Source: Ovis canadensis | Taxonomy: Eukaryota; Chordata; Mammalia; Artiodactyla; Bovidae | NCBI RefSeq assembly: GCF_042477335.2 | Contig: NC_091256.1 | Span: forward strand, 47,881,001 to 47,945,000 | DNA: 64,000 nucleotides | Direction of reading: 5' to 3' | Shown: positions 44,601-53,639 of the stretch, piece by piece | How the letters are laid out: each line of letters starts with the position of its first letter | Numbering within the stretch: position 1 is the stretch's first letter | Program-made: the position numbers and the translations under genes | The notes under the pieces: model-generated | What the model saw: the letters and a program-made list of their open reading frames with translations, nothing else | What the model was told of the DNA's origin: nothing | The model's database searches: none

Positions 44601-45203
44601 AGCCCCCCACAAGGAAGACTTATCTGGTCCAAAATACCAGTAGTGCTAAGGATAAGAAATTTTAGTCTATCAACTGACATTGACTTACCGAAAGTGAGAG
44701 CAGAGAGATACTGTGAAGCAATCATGACTTCAAGAGTTCTTCTGATCCAAAGATTAGACTTGAAAATGCTTTTCTGGTGAGGGAAGTACAAAATTAATTA
44801 TAGAATGAACTCCCAGGCTACCAGATACGCAGATCATTCTACAGTGATGTGTAGAGTGGCATCATAAGATGTTTAGATTAAAGGATTATAATCTTGTGCC
44901 ACAAGGTTTATTTCAAAGAAGTCTGCCCAAGGGAATCAATACAGAAGTTAAGATTTTCATAATTTCAGTCAAAAATAAAAGTCAGGTTTTAACTAGTCTG
45001 AATACAATAAGAGCTTGCACAGATCTTCTATGGAAGGCTTTTTGCATATCTATTCATATTCATGATCTGTGCTTCATGGTCAAGACTGCTCTTGTAAAGA
45101 TTTCTTGCACTTACTGTTCAGTATCAGATTCCTCCCGTGTTGCTGCTGCTTCTGTTTTGTGCCACTCCTGCAGATTTTGATGTGAGGTCAGCCAAGAATA
45201 GTG
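32608..45203 (-). CDS. SELE: E-selectin (CD62E, ELAM-1), complete gene
   Basis: Coding segments in order: 44725-44689, 43852-43469, 42473-42366, 41717-41535, 40416-40231, 40132-39944, 38325-38149, 37609-37499, 36639-36618, 34846-34789. They total 1455 nt, or 484 residues plus TAA. Exon 1 and the last exon are non-coding. All junctions are GT/AG and in phase. Order: 21-residue signal peptide, C-type lectin, EGF, four CCP domains, membrane helix, short tail. E-selectin is put on endothelium after TNF/IL-1 stimulation and binds sialyl-Lewis-x on neutrophils and memory T cells (family knowledge). Human E-selectin has six CCP domains and 610 residues; artiodactyl proteins of about 485 residues are known, so the short form is expected here. 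No disruption is visible. Confidence 0.95.
32625..32630 (-). promoter_or_regulatory. SELE: SELE poly(A) signal AATAAA
   Basis: AATAAA follows TAAAGTTTGAT on the minus strand, the same context as the human SELE signal (TAAAGGTTGACAATAAA). Confidence 0.85.
32676..32890 (-). repeat. Bov-tA SINE within the SELE 3' UTR
   Basis: Same orientation as SELE. Runs to GAGCCACCTGGTAAGCCC. UTR-like sequence continues on both sides (TTAAGCTTATGTCATACC on one, CACTGTAAAG on the other). Confidence 0.88.
33022..33238 (-). repeat. Bov-tA SINE within the SELE 3' UTR (second copy)
   Basis: Same orientation as SELE; GTGCTTAGTCGCTCAGTCGT to TGTGCCACCTGGGAA. Less diverged than its neighbour. Confidence 0.9.
34355..34560 (+). 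repeat. MIR SINE in SELE intron 11
   Basis: AGAGCCAGACTGCCTGAGTATG, CCTCATTTTCTTCATATAT and TTATTATTATT in MIR order. Confidence 0.65.
34774..34846 (-). CDS. SELE: SELE exon 11: end of the cytoplasmic tail and stop
   Basis: A 73-nt exon after acceptor TTCCACAG. It encodes [19 protein letters not shown] and TAA at 34791-34789, matching the human tail pattern SCQSLESDGSYQKPS. Fifteen UTR bases follow (GTCCAAAGGAATCAG), then a GTAAGA donor, so a separate 3' UTR exon exists. Confidence 0.93.
36045..36175 (+). repeat. L1 3' tail inserted in the mariner
   Basis: GGGGGGACACGTGCACCTGTGG...CATGTTGATGTAAGGCAAAA...TTAAATTAATTAATTTTAAAA matches the ruminant L1 3' end. Confidence 0.65.
36253..36460 (+). 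repeat. Bov-tA SINE inserted in the mariner
   Basis: GGGGCTTTCCTAGAGGGCAC to GAGTCAGACACAATTATAGCGACTTAGC. Younger than the mariner. Confidence 0.88.
36618..36639 (-). CDS. SELE: SELE exon 10: 22-nt cytoplasmic microexon
   Basis: Acceptor CTCTTGCAG and donor GTAAGC enclose 22 nt coding AKKFSPA. The human gene has the same small exon coding AKKFVPA (from memory). A mariner element ends 20 bp beyond the exon. Confidence 0.9.
37037..37135 (-). repeat. Bov-tA SINE, truncated, in SELE intron 9
   Basis: GTGTGTGCTTAGTTGATCCATCG to TCTGGCAAGAATACTG. Confidence 0.8.
37499..37609 (-). CDS. SELE: SELE exon 9: transmembrane segment
   Basis: A 111-nt exon encoding [13 protein letters not shown], then a hydrophobic helix ending FLFWLL and the stop-transfer KRLQKK. 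Acceptor CCTTAG, donor GTGAGG. Confidence 0.94.
38149..38325 (-). CDS. SELE: SELE exon 8: last CCP domain (human CCP6 equivalent)
   Basis: A 177-nt exon, the same length as the human CCP6 exon. It contains the characteristic [11 protein letters not shown] and [14 protein letters not shown]. So the two domains absent relative to human are CCP4 and CCP5, counted by position. Confidence 0.95.
38503..38712 (+). repeat. Bov-tA SINE in SELE intron 7
   Basis: GGGCTTCCCTAGTGACTCGG to GAGTCGGACACAACTGTGCC. Nearly full length. Confidence 0.92.
39205..39388 (+). repeat. BovB/Bov-A 3' end with (CAA)n tail
   Basis: Runs from AAGGAGAAGGGGGTGGCAGAGG to GACATGACTTAGCAACTGAACAACAAC. In SELE intron 7, where the exons for human CCP4 and CCP5 would lie. 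Confidence 0.85.
39490..39718. repeat. Head-to-head fused SINE fragments
   Basis: 39490-39540 is an antisense 3' piece (TGCTCAGTTGTATCAGACTC...GGACTGTAGCC); from 39541 a sense copy follows without its first bases (CCTGGTAACTCAGC...AGTCCATGGAG). Confidence 0.8.
39944..40132 (-). CDS. SELE: SELE exon 7: CCP domain 3
   Basis: A 189-nt exon starting [13 protein letters not shown] and ending [11 protein letters not shown], with six cysteines. Nearest to human CCP3, with which it shares GPAQVECT. Confidence 0.95.
40231..40416 (-). CDS. SELE: SELE exon 6: CCP domain 2
   Basis: A 186-nt exon starting [13 protein letters not shown] and ending [11 protein letters not shown], with six cysteines. Sequons NCS and NTT are visible. 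Matches human CCP2. Confidence 0.96.
40785..40893 (+). repeat. Bov-A SINE unit in SELE intron 5
   Basis: GGAGAAGGAGATGGCAACCC to GAGTCGGACATGACTTGGTGAC. Confidence 0.88.
41258..41482 (-). repeat. Bov-tA SINE next to SELE exon 5
   Basis: Antisense; begins with a (GTGAA)n repeat and ends TGAGCCACCAGGGAACC, 52 bp from the exon 5 donor. Same orientation as SELE. Confidence 0.92.
41535..41717 (-). CDS. SELE: SELE exon 5: CCP domain 1
   Basis: A 183-nt symmetric exon. It starts [17 protein letters not shown] and ends [11 protein letters not shown], with six cysteines and an NSS sequon. Matches human CCP1. A SINE ends about 50 bp downstream of its donor. Confidence 0.96.
41818..42022 (+). repeat. 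Bov-tA SINE in SELE intron 4
   Basis: GGCTTCCCAGGTGGCACTAG to GAGTCATACATGACTAATGG. Confidence 0.9.
42366..42473 (-). CDS. SELE: SELE exon 4: EGF-like domain
   Basis: A 108-nt exon with six EGF cysteines ([13 protein letters not shown]...[12 protein letters not shown]). The usual SCSGHG is SCSSHG here. Acceptor TTCCACAG, donor GTAAGG. Confidence 0.96.
42804..43012 (-). repeat. Bov-tA SINE, left arm of the SELE intron 3 inverted pair
   Basis: Antisense; GTGGTTTAGTCGCTAAGTC to GAGGCACCAGGGAAGCC. Confidence 0.93.
43048..43246 (+). repeat. Bov-tA SINE, right arm of the SELE intron 3 inverted pair
   Basis: Sense; GCTTCCCTGGTGGCTCAG to CAGACACGATTTAGCAACTAAATC. Only about 35 bp from its inverted partner. 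Confidence 0.93.
43469..43852 (-). CDS. SELE: SELE exon 3: C-type lectin domain
   Basis: A 384-nt exon, phase 1. The mature domain starts WSYHASTE. Residues that bind calcium and sialyl-Lewis-x in the human structure are all present at the same mature positions: Y48, E80, N82, E88, R97, N105, D106, K111, K113. Donor GTAGGG. Confidence 0.97.
43963..44174 (-). repeat. Bov-tA SINE in SELE intron 2
   Basis: Antisense; GTGCCTGCTCAGTCGCTTCAG to GAGGCACCAGGGAAGCCCC. Little diverged. Confidence 0.93.
44370..44560 (+). repeat. MIR SINE in SELE intron 2
   Basis: CACCAAGCACTGTCTGAGGCACTTTACATG...GGAGCTGAGACACAAAGAGG...CCTAGCCCAGGGCAC. Well preserved. Confidence 0.8.
44689..44773 (-). CDS. SELE: SELE exon 2: start codon and signal peptide
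   Basis: Acceptor CTCACCAG before 44773; ATG at 44725-44723 in the context TTGAAGTCATGA, identical to the remembered human start context. It encodes [12 protein letters not shown]; with exon 3 (VLLFKESRT) this makes a 21-residue signal before mature Trp1. Donor GTAAGT, phase 1. Confidence 0.93.
45115..45203 (-). other. SELE: SELE exon 1: non-coding 5' leader
   Basis: The leader begins near TTCTTGGCTGAC, as in human mRNA, and ends TGAACA before a GTAAGT donor. It contains a short CAGCAG run. The start is estimated from TATA spacing; the donor is a good consensus. Confidence 0.7.
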
Positions 45204-45229
45204 GAGCCTTGCTCCTGCTGGAACCATCC

Positions 45230-45235
45230 TTTATA
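45230..45235 (-). promoter_or_regulatory. SELE: SELE TATA box
   Basis: TATAAA on the minus strand, about 27 bp before the sequence TTCTTGGCTGACCTCACATC, which matches the start of the human SELE mRNA. Confidence 0.8.
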
Positions 45236-45286
45236 GGATAGCTCGCTTCCTGTGAGTAATACAGATATGTCCAAACCCAGTAAAGA

Positions 45287-45295
45287 GGAATTCCC
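45287..45295 (-). promoter_or_regulatory. SELE: kappa-B site in the SELE promoter
   Basis: GGGAATTCC, a consensus NF-kappa-B site, lies about 90 bp before the inferred start and 52 bp before the TATA box. It is followed by CTCTTTACTGG, which also follows the proximal human kappa-B element. Family knowledge: this element mediates TNF and IL-1 induction. Confidence 0.75.
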
Positions 45296-45349
45296 AGCAA
45301 TTCCACAATGCTAAAAATTACAATGTCAAAATGAGTTCTCCTTTTTAAT

Positions 45350-47025
45350 GTGTCTTTTTATTTTAGATGAATTCTATTAATATGACACAAAGGCATGGTT
45401 TTAATTCTATTAACATAAAATCCATGTCTTTAGAAAGTTTTAAAATGTGGCTTATTAGCAGTCCCTTTCCTGAAATCGTGGTAGTAATCAGAATTTTATC
45501 AACTGAAGTGAACTAAGAATAGTTTTGTCATCTATGGGCTATTACTCTTGATTTTCTTACTGCATACCAGTCAATAATGGGTCATCACTCACTTTTTTTC
45601 TCTTTCTCACCTTCCAATTCAACTCATTTTAAGGTACATTGTCTCACAGAGGTAATGTTAATTATTAAATAAATGTTAATCCTCAGATTATATACATAGT
45701 TTTGACTAAATTACTAGAAATAGTATCGCCCACTTACATGTCTGAAATAATTCCTTGTTTCTTAAATATAAGAAAAATGAGAAACAGATATGCCATCTGG
45801 AAAGTGTTTGTGATTTGTTCAGTGAGAAAATAAAGATGAAAACTATACATATTTGTATTTAATTGAACCAAATTTGGTTTGAAAAATTTAAATGTGAATT
45901 GCAAAAAGAAAAAAAAATTTTAATGTATCAAAATGTCAACAATAGATTTCTAGAGGGCAGGATTTAGGGGTTATTTTTATAAGCTTCATGATTATTTTCA
46001 GCATTTTGCAGTTTTTGCAATGACCCTCTATTACTTTTATAGTAAAATGAACACAGTTTAAAGAATTCTGTGTCAAATATAACTATATATATAGTTATCA
46101 CCTTCATATATGTATATATAATATCACTGATTCCTGCTCTTTATAGTGGCATTTCTTTGGGGGGATTATATACAATACAATCACCATTCCCTATCTCTGC
46201 ATCCCATCTAATTCAAATGGTAGAGACAGTAAATGGGAACCTTTTAATTTCCATATCCTGTAGAGATCAAGTAAAGCTAATATTCCACAGTTACAGCTTT
46301 TATAAACAGGACACCTAACAATGTACTCTCAGCAGACGTGAAGTAGTCCTGAGAGGGTTGAGGGGGACATAACAGGTTTATTTCTCTCATTACTTGTTAG
46401 CGCCCTGGTTCTTTCTGTGTACATAAAGACCTAAACCAAACAGGAAAAGAGGAGAAAAATTCCAACAAATACAACCGACTTAAAAAGTAAATGAATAACC
46501 CAGTTAGCTAATTTAACTCCTAAATATGCTCAACTTTTAACAGAGAATATATACCATCCACCCTCCCACTGTCCTATATTTTCCAGATGTTAGCATTATT
46601 TTAACTTTTAATCAAACTTTACTTTTGTAAATGTGCTTGTTGTTGCTCAGTAAATGTGGAAAGTAATCGGTCACAGTGTTTGTTTAGATTTTAGAGAAAG
46701 ACGTGAAGCTGGGTTAATATTAATATTGTTAATCTATATGTATGTTAATTTTCAATAAGTTGTGAACACATGATTTGTCACTTAAAAATGTGTACTGTAG
46801 GCAGATCTTTATCTGACACAATAATAAAGTACCTAATAATTATTTTGAAAATAGAAGTTAGCCATAACAGCCCGAGATAACTACATTTACTATTACAATT
46901 TTTCATAACTAAATTGTTTGTCTTTTTCCTTTCTCATTAGTTCACAAATATCTAAAAATATCTCCAATGGTGGTACAGTCCCTATTTCATTTACTATATA
47001 TGTCCTGGACTCCCCAGTTATAATC
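45350..47025. other. SELE 5' flank without recognised genes
   Basis: AT-rich DNA. It holds a perfect 20-bp palindrome at 46079-46098 (ATAACTATATATATAGTTAT) and short TA runs. No exon or named repeat is visible. Confidence 0.5.
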
Positions 47026-47029
47026 TGTA

Positions 47030-47230
47030 ACATATATTGAACCTTCACCATGTGCCAGGCCCTGTAAGTTTTTTACATATTCATCTACATATTTATTTAA
47101 TTCTTACAATAGCCTATGAAATAGGCACTCTTATGATCCCCGCAATACAGATGAAGAAACTGAGGAACCAAGGATTTTACAGGACTCAGCTAAAAGCACG
47201 GTGGTAAGGAGTTGAAACCTGGGCAGTCTC
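47030..47230 (+). repeat. MIR SINE
   Basis: CCTTCACCATGTGCCAGGCCC...CAGATGAAGAAACTGAGG...GAGTTGAAACCTGGGCAGTC. One of the better-kept MIR copies. Confidence 0.85.
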
Positions 47231-47234
47231 CGGA

Positions 47235-48855
47235 GCCAGCTTCCTTAACTGCTATATTCCAGTCTTTGGTTTCTCTTGTTATTTTGCTCCATGACGAGCC
47301 TCCCTATTCTTCCCAAGTCTCCAGTCTTCCCCTTGCCCTCTTTTTCCCAAACCTCCAATCTCTTCTTCTTCCCAAGAGCGGTGTGATAGTCCCAGCTCTC
47401 CCTCAGAGTGGCTGTGTCCTGCGTCCTGAGACATGAAGGCAGGAAGGGAACTAGGGGGCAGTAAGCAGTAGACAGAAGATACAATCAAAGGAGACTCTAG
47501 GTTCTCAGCTCCGGCAGGAAAGTGGATGAAGAAAGAAGCAAGGCAGGCTGAGCTACACCAGGGAAAGTTTTGATCCCTGTATCACACTTTCCAGGAGATC
47601 CTGTTTTAAAGCAGGTTCTCTCTGTGGCTAAAGGGTGCAGGGACATACCCCAATACCAAAAAAGAGGGATATGAAAAATAAGGAATAGAAGCAATAGTGA
47701 GTAAAGGTAACTTATTATTATTGTTATTACCACCAGAAGTATAATATTCCAAACTCACTCACCCTTACAGTTATCCTGCATTCTCCCAGAATATTTTCCA
47801 CATGCCTGTCCCCTGAGGTTGGGACCACAAATCAAGTACCTGGCCACTAAGAGTGGAGGGGCTTTCTTTTGACTGTAGAGTTGCTGAAAGAGGCCATAGA
47901 CAGATCTCATTTGCCTGTCATAGAGAGATGCCAGCATGGTGAGGGCCGGGAGTGGGTTGACAGCTGGACTGTAGCTTCTTCACCTGCTTTTTTTGAATCA
48001 GAGTCTGATGAGGGGGCACCCTCACTTGGAGGATCGAAGAATGAGTTGAAGGGGAAATCAGGTGAGCACTGAATAGCTCAATAGGGGGTGTTGAATATTA
48101 TCTCCCCTTCCCCAAATGAACTTAATACCCCCACATAGCAGGCTGATTAGAGGTGCCTCAAGGCCACATGGAATCTCCCAAGCTTAGAAGATGCAGCTGG
48201 CTATCCCTGGATAGCTCCATTTTCAACTCTGGCCTCATATGGACACCCTCTTACAATCTCCAACTTGGGGAGGCAAGGAGAAAAGGAAAGAAGATAATCC
48301 AAACACGGGCACACCTCGGGCACCGCCCTTCCTGGCGTCATCATCACTTTCCTGAAAGTGCGCTGCCTGGCCTCTCCACATCCTGTAATGGGGCACCAAG
48401 GACTTAAAACACTTTTGCTGCTGCCCCCCCAGGCAAACTCATTCTCATCTTTATGGTGAAGGGACATCCCTGAGGGAGTGAGGGAGAGCCGGAAAGAGGA
48501 TGTCAAGATTCCCAAGGCAAATGTTACAGTTTACTCAAGGCCATCCAGTTCATCTTCCATAGTGAGGGACAATAAAAGCTATGGACAGGGGATTATTGGG
48601 TTGAATGGGAAGTAGCATGGGCCGTAAGAATATATGGCAAGACCACCTGTTAAAGTGTGAATTTAGCTTTGGTTCCTCAGTTCCCTCAGCTGAAAGGAAC
48701 TATGACCCATGGGCAGTGGCCTTCCTGAGGTTTTGGGTTCCCTCACCTCTGGGCAGTGTTGCGAGGTGCTTCTTTTTGAAAGCCTTGGTAACTTGCCCCC
48801 AAATTTGACTCTGCTAACATCTAAAGTACTTCTGCAGAGTCTAAGGTCGGGAGTG
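47235..48855. other. Intergenic DNA without recognised features
   Basis: Unlike its surroundings this stretch is not AT-rich, but I find no homologous exon, splice-consistent frame or named repeat. Confidence 0.45.
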
Positions 48856-48856
48856 C

Positions 48857-49055
48857 ATGCGGGCTAAGTTGCTTCAGTCGTGTCCAGTTCTTTGCGACCC
48901 TTTGGACTATAGCTCACCAGGCTTCCCTGTCCTTGGGATTCTCCAGGCAAGAATACTGGATTGGGTTTCCATACCCTCCTCCAAGGGATCAAACGTGGGT
49001 TCGAAGTTACCTGCTTTGGCAGGTGGGTTCTTTACCAAGTGCCACTTGGGAAGCT
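48857..49055 (-). repeat. Bov-tA SINE, diverged
   Basis: Antisense; GCATGCGGGCTAAGTTGCTTC to AAGTGCCACTTGGGAAGC. Confidence 0.87.
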
Positions 49056-49426
49056 GAAGGTAGAGAGGGGAAATCCTAATAAAGATTCAATCTTACATGG
49101 AGTATACAAATATGATATTTCTTGCACACTCAAAATTGTGAAGTAAAATAAATCAACAATGTGCCATCATGGTGTAGAATGGCATTTCTTGCATGATTGA
49201 AACATGGGTATATTTGATAGAAAATGAGTCTGGTTCTGTCTAAATTCATTCTGCAGAAAGGCATGTTCACTTTTTTGGGATGTGTAGCCGTCTCAAAACA
49301 GCTGGGTCAGGTAGGAGCCTTGGGCTCTCAGTCTGCACTCCCAGTCCTAGGGAGAAGTGGAGTTTTCAGACTTCTCTCATATGAAGAAGACTCACCTGAG
49401 CAGCTCATTTAGAATGTGTATGTGGG

Positions 49427-49767
49427 GTTTCCCAGGTGGGTCAGTGGTAAAGACCTCTCCTGCCAATGCAAGAGACAGGGGTTTGGTCCCTACTCTGGGA
49501 AGATCCCATGTGCCACTGAGCAGCTGAGCCTGTGTACCACCACTGCCGGGGCTGTGCTCTAGGACCTGGGAGCTGCTACTGCTGAGCCCACATGCTGCAA
49601 CTGCTGAAGCCTGGATGCCTAGAGCCTGTGCTCTGCAACAAGAGAAATCACCTCAGTGGGAAGCCAATGCACCATAACCAGAGCATAGCCTCCACTCATC
49701 ACAGCTAGAGAAGCCTGAATGCAGCAATGAAGACCCAGTGCAACCAAAAAAAAAAAAAACAAAAAAC
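49427..49767 (+). repeat. CHR-type tRNA-derived SINE
   Basis: GGTTTCCCAGGTGGGTCAGTGG head; long body with GAGCAGCTGAGCC, GCTGCAACTGCTGAAGCC and AGACCCAGTGCAACC; A-rich tail. Confidence 0.88.
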
Positions 49768-49798
49768 TAATGTCTTTTGAAAAATAAAATGTGTATCT

Positions 49799-50100
49799 TG
49801 GGCTTCCCTGGTGGTCCAGTGGTTAAAAGTCTGCCTTACAATACTGGACACATGTGTTCAATCCCTAGACCAGGAAGATCCCACATGCCATGGAGCAACT
49901 AAGCTTGTGCACCGCAACTACTGAAGCCTGCAACCCTAGCGACCAGAGCTGGTGCTCTGCAGCAAGAGAAACCATGGCAGTGAGAAGCCCATACACTGAA
50001 ACTAGAGAGTAGCCTCCACTCACCGCAACTAGAGAAAGCCCGAGTGCAGCAATGAACACCCAGGGCAACCAAAAAATAAATAAGCAAAATAAAATAAAGT
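49799..50100 (+). repeat. CHR-type tRNA-derived SINE, second copy in tandem
   Basis: GGGCTTCCCTGGTGGTCCAGTGG head; CATGGAGCAACTAAGC, ACCCAGGGCAACC; tail AAAAAATAAATAAGC. Same orientation as the copy just before it. Confidence 0.9.
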
Positions 50101-50439
50101 GCATTATCTTCAAGCCCAACACTCAGAGACTCTGACTCAGTAGGTCTAGGGTTGGGACCAGGAATCTGTAGTTTAAATGAATATTCAGGTGATTCTGATA
50201 TAAATGCCCCAGTTCTACCATGCTTTGTGATATGTTGGTCCAGGGTCACCTAATTTGGGAAAGAATAGAAGACCCTGTGGCTGGTGCTCAGCTCTCAGTA
50301 GAATTTTGACCCAAATGTCAGTATGGTTACTAACACACTCTCTACTGGAAGACTAGAGGCATCATTGGTAACAGTGCTGGGCAAATACAGAAAATGAGTA
50401 GGATGAGTCACTGTTTTGATTTCTCATACATGGAAAGTA

Positions 50440-51735
50440 ATTTTTTAAATTTTTAATTGGAAGATAATTGTGTGATAATGTTGTGTTGGTTTTTGCCACA
50501 CAACAGCATTAATCAGCCAGAAGTATACATATGTCCCCTCTCTCTTGAACTTCCCTCCTACCCCTCACCCCCATCCCACCCCTCTAGATTGTCACAGAGT
50601 ATGGGGTTGAGCTCTCTGTGTCATACAGCAACTTTCCACTAGCTATCTATTTTACATATGGTAATATTTATGTCTCAACACTACTCTCTCAATTCATGCC
50701 ACCCTCTCTTTCCCCTGCTGTGTCTACAAGTCTATTCTCTATGTCTGCTTCTCTATTCCTGCCCTACAAATAAACTACTTAGGAGTAAACCTACCTAAGG
50801 AGACAAAAACAAACAAACAAACAAACAAACCTGTATACAGAAAACTATAAGACACTCATGAAACAAATCAAAGACGACACAAACAGATGGAGAGATACAT
50901 CATGTTCTTGGGTTGGAAGAATCAATATTGTGAAAATGACTATGCTACTCAAAGGTATATACAGATTCAGTGCAATCCCTATCAAATTACCAATGGCGTT
51001 TTTCACAGAACTTGAACAAAATATTTCACAATTTGCATGGAAACACAAAAGACCCCAAATAGCCAAAGCAACATTGAGAAAGAAAAAAGGAGCTGGAGGA
51101 ATCAACCCTGCTGACTTCAAACTATACTACAAAGCTACAGTCATCAAGACAGTGTGTTACTGGCACCAAAACAGAAATATTGACCAATGGAACAAGATAC
51201 AAAACTGAGAGATAAACCCATGCAAATATGGGCTCTTTATCTTTGACAAAGGAGGCAAGAGTACACAATGGAGAATAGACAGTCTCTTCAGTAAGTGGTG
51301 CTGGGAAAACTGGACAGCTATGTGTAAAAGAATGAAATTAGAACATTTCTTAACACCATACAAAAAAAATAAAATCAAAATGGAATAAAGACCTAAATGT
51401 AAGGCCAGAAACTATAAAACTCTTAGAGGAAAACATAGGCAGAACATTCTGACATAAACCGCAGCAAGATCTATGACCCATCTCCCAGAGTAATGGAAAT
51501 GAAAATAAACAAATGTGACCTAATTAAAGTTAAAAGCTTTTGCACAGCAAAGGAAACCATAAACAAGATGAAAAAACAACCTGCAGAATGGAAGAAAATA
51601 TTTGCAAGTGAAGAAACTGACAAAGGATTAATCTCCAGAATATATAAGCAGCTCATGCAGTTCAATATTAGGAAAACAAACTGCCCCATCAAAAAATGGG
51701 CAGAAGACCTAAACAGACATTTTTCCAAAGAAGTC
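50440..51735. mobile_element. L1 fragment with internal inversion
   Basis: 50440-50790 is the antisense L1 3' UTR (starting with its T-rich tail). 50795-51735 is sense-strand ORF2 C-terminal code ([37 protein letters not shown]). The inversion fits twin priming of a minus-strand insertion. Frames are broken. A (CAAA)n run lies near the junction (50803-50830). Confidence 0.85.
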
Positions 51736-51924
51736 TATGGTTTTTAACCAAAGAAAGCAAGTTGCTTTAAAGAAATACCGTAAGTATGTATATGTTTATT
51801 CTCCCTTCTCCTCTGATTTAAGGACTCCGTATTCCCCTAATTTCCCTTTCTAAACTTCTGACATGATTCCGAGATTTCAGGTCTAATGTGTTTCCTTGCT
51901 TCCTGCTTGGCAGCACCTTATCTG

Positions 51925-52690
51925 TTTATTGTTCAGTCGCTTAGTCATGTCCGAATCTTTGCAGCTCCACGAACTGCGGCACACCACGTCCTTCACTATC
52001 TCCTGGAGTTTCCTCAAACTCATGTCTGTTAAGTCTCTGATCCCATCCAACCATCTCATCCTCTGTCATCCCCTTCTCCTGCCCTCAACCTGTCCCAGCA
52101 ACAGGGACTTTTCCAGTGAGTCAGTTCTTTGCATCAGGTGGCCAGAGTATGAGAGTTTCAACTTCAGCATTAGTCCTACCAATTTAGGGTTGATTTCCTT
52201 TAGGATTGACTGGTTTGATCTTCTTGCAGTCCAAGGGACTCTCAAGAGTCTTCTCCAGCACCACAATTCAAAAGCATCAGTTCTTGGCTCTCAGCCTTCA
52301 TTGTGGTCCAACTGTCACATACATGCCATTGAAAAAACCATAGCTTTAAATATGTGAACCTTTGTCTCCAAAGTGATGTCTCATACACTATCTAGGTTTG
52401 TCATAGCTTTCCTTCCAAGGAACAAGCGTCTCTTAATTTCATGGCTGCAGTCACCATCGACAGGGATTTGGGAGCCCAGATAAATAAAATTGGTCAGTGT
52501 TTCCCTTTCTGTTTTCCATGGAGTTATGGGACCGGATGCCATGAACTTAGTTTTGAATGTTGAGTTTTAAGCCAGCTTTTTCACTCTCCTCTTTCACCCT
52601 CATCAAGAGGTTCTTAAGTTCCTCTTCTTGTTCTTCCATTAGAGTGGTATCATCTGCATATCTGAGGTTGTTTATAGTTCTCCCAGCAAT
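51925..52690 (-). mobile_element. BovB LINE 3' fragment, old
   Basis: Antisense; [19 protein letters not shown] block and the 3' tail GTTCAGTCGCTTAGTC. More indels than the other copies. Confidence 0.87.
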
Positions 52691-53319
52691 CCTGAAGCTC
52701 CATTTTCTGTTTTGGAATCTAAGAAATAACTAGCGGGAATATCTTCAAAATGAGCCAAGCCCAGTGAGTTCCCAAAGCAGAAGAAATAAGGGCAGATGGG
52801 CTGATAGACTGACGGAATCCTTCCTGAATGTAGCCAGGCTGTTTGCCATCTGTCATTAACAAAGAAGGGAAAATCCTCCTGGATTTTAGAAAACTTCACT
52901 TGTTTTCCTTGGCCATTGTGCTGCTTGTTTTGTAATCAGAAATTTCCTAAATGATTATTATTAGCTTTGCTCTCAGAGCCCTACATCAGGAGGAAAACCT
53001 GGCCTGGTCACTTTTGGAATAAAAAGATCTACTCTGTTTCCCTTGTATATTGTAATTTTTGAGCATATGAATGTACTATCAAAAAAAAATCTGCTATTTT
53101 ACACCAACACTGTGACTTGGAGCAAGCTTCTTGTCCTAGTTAAGTCTCAGATCTCTCATCTAGAATTAAAGGTGTTTGACCCCAGTCCCTGCCAGCTGTA
53201 ATATATTATGATATAACGTAAATACAGGAAGAAACTCTACATCCAAGTGTTCATCACTTTTCCTTGCTGTGATGTTTATAGCTGATGATTAATAATGATA
53301 TCATGTACTATTGGCATAC

Positions 53320-53530
53320 ATATGTGCCTAATGTGTGCCAAGCACTTTACCTGCATTACTTGAGGCAAATTTCACAAAATGAAAAGTAGATATTATTAAT
53401 TCCATTTGCAGAGGATGAAACACAGATCTCAAAAAGTTAAGTAACTGGCCTATGTTTTTTGAGCTGATATGTGGTCAAGCAGGGAATCAAATCCATGTCT
53501 TTGTTATTCTAAAGCCCATCTTTGTGTTGA
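53320..53530 (+). repeat. MIR SINE
   Basis: AATGTGTGCCAAGCACTTTACCTGCATTA...CAGAGGATGAAACACAGATC...AGTTAAGTAACTGGCC. Confidence 0.8.
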
Positions 53531-53639
53531 TTCCATGCCTGCTCAGATTAAAACCTCAGAAGGAAAATATACTATAGTTTTTCCATTAAAAAAATGTTAT
53601 AGCAACTTCCTTGGCTTCCTGTACCTCCAATCAGCCCTG

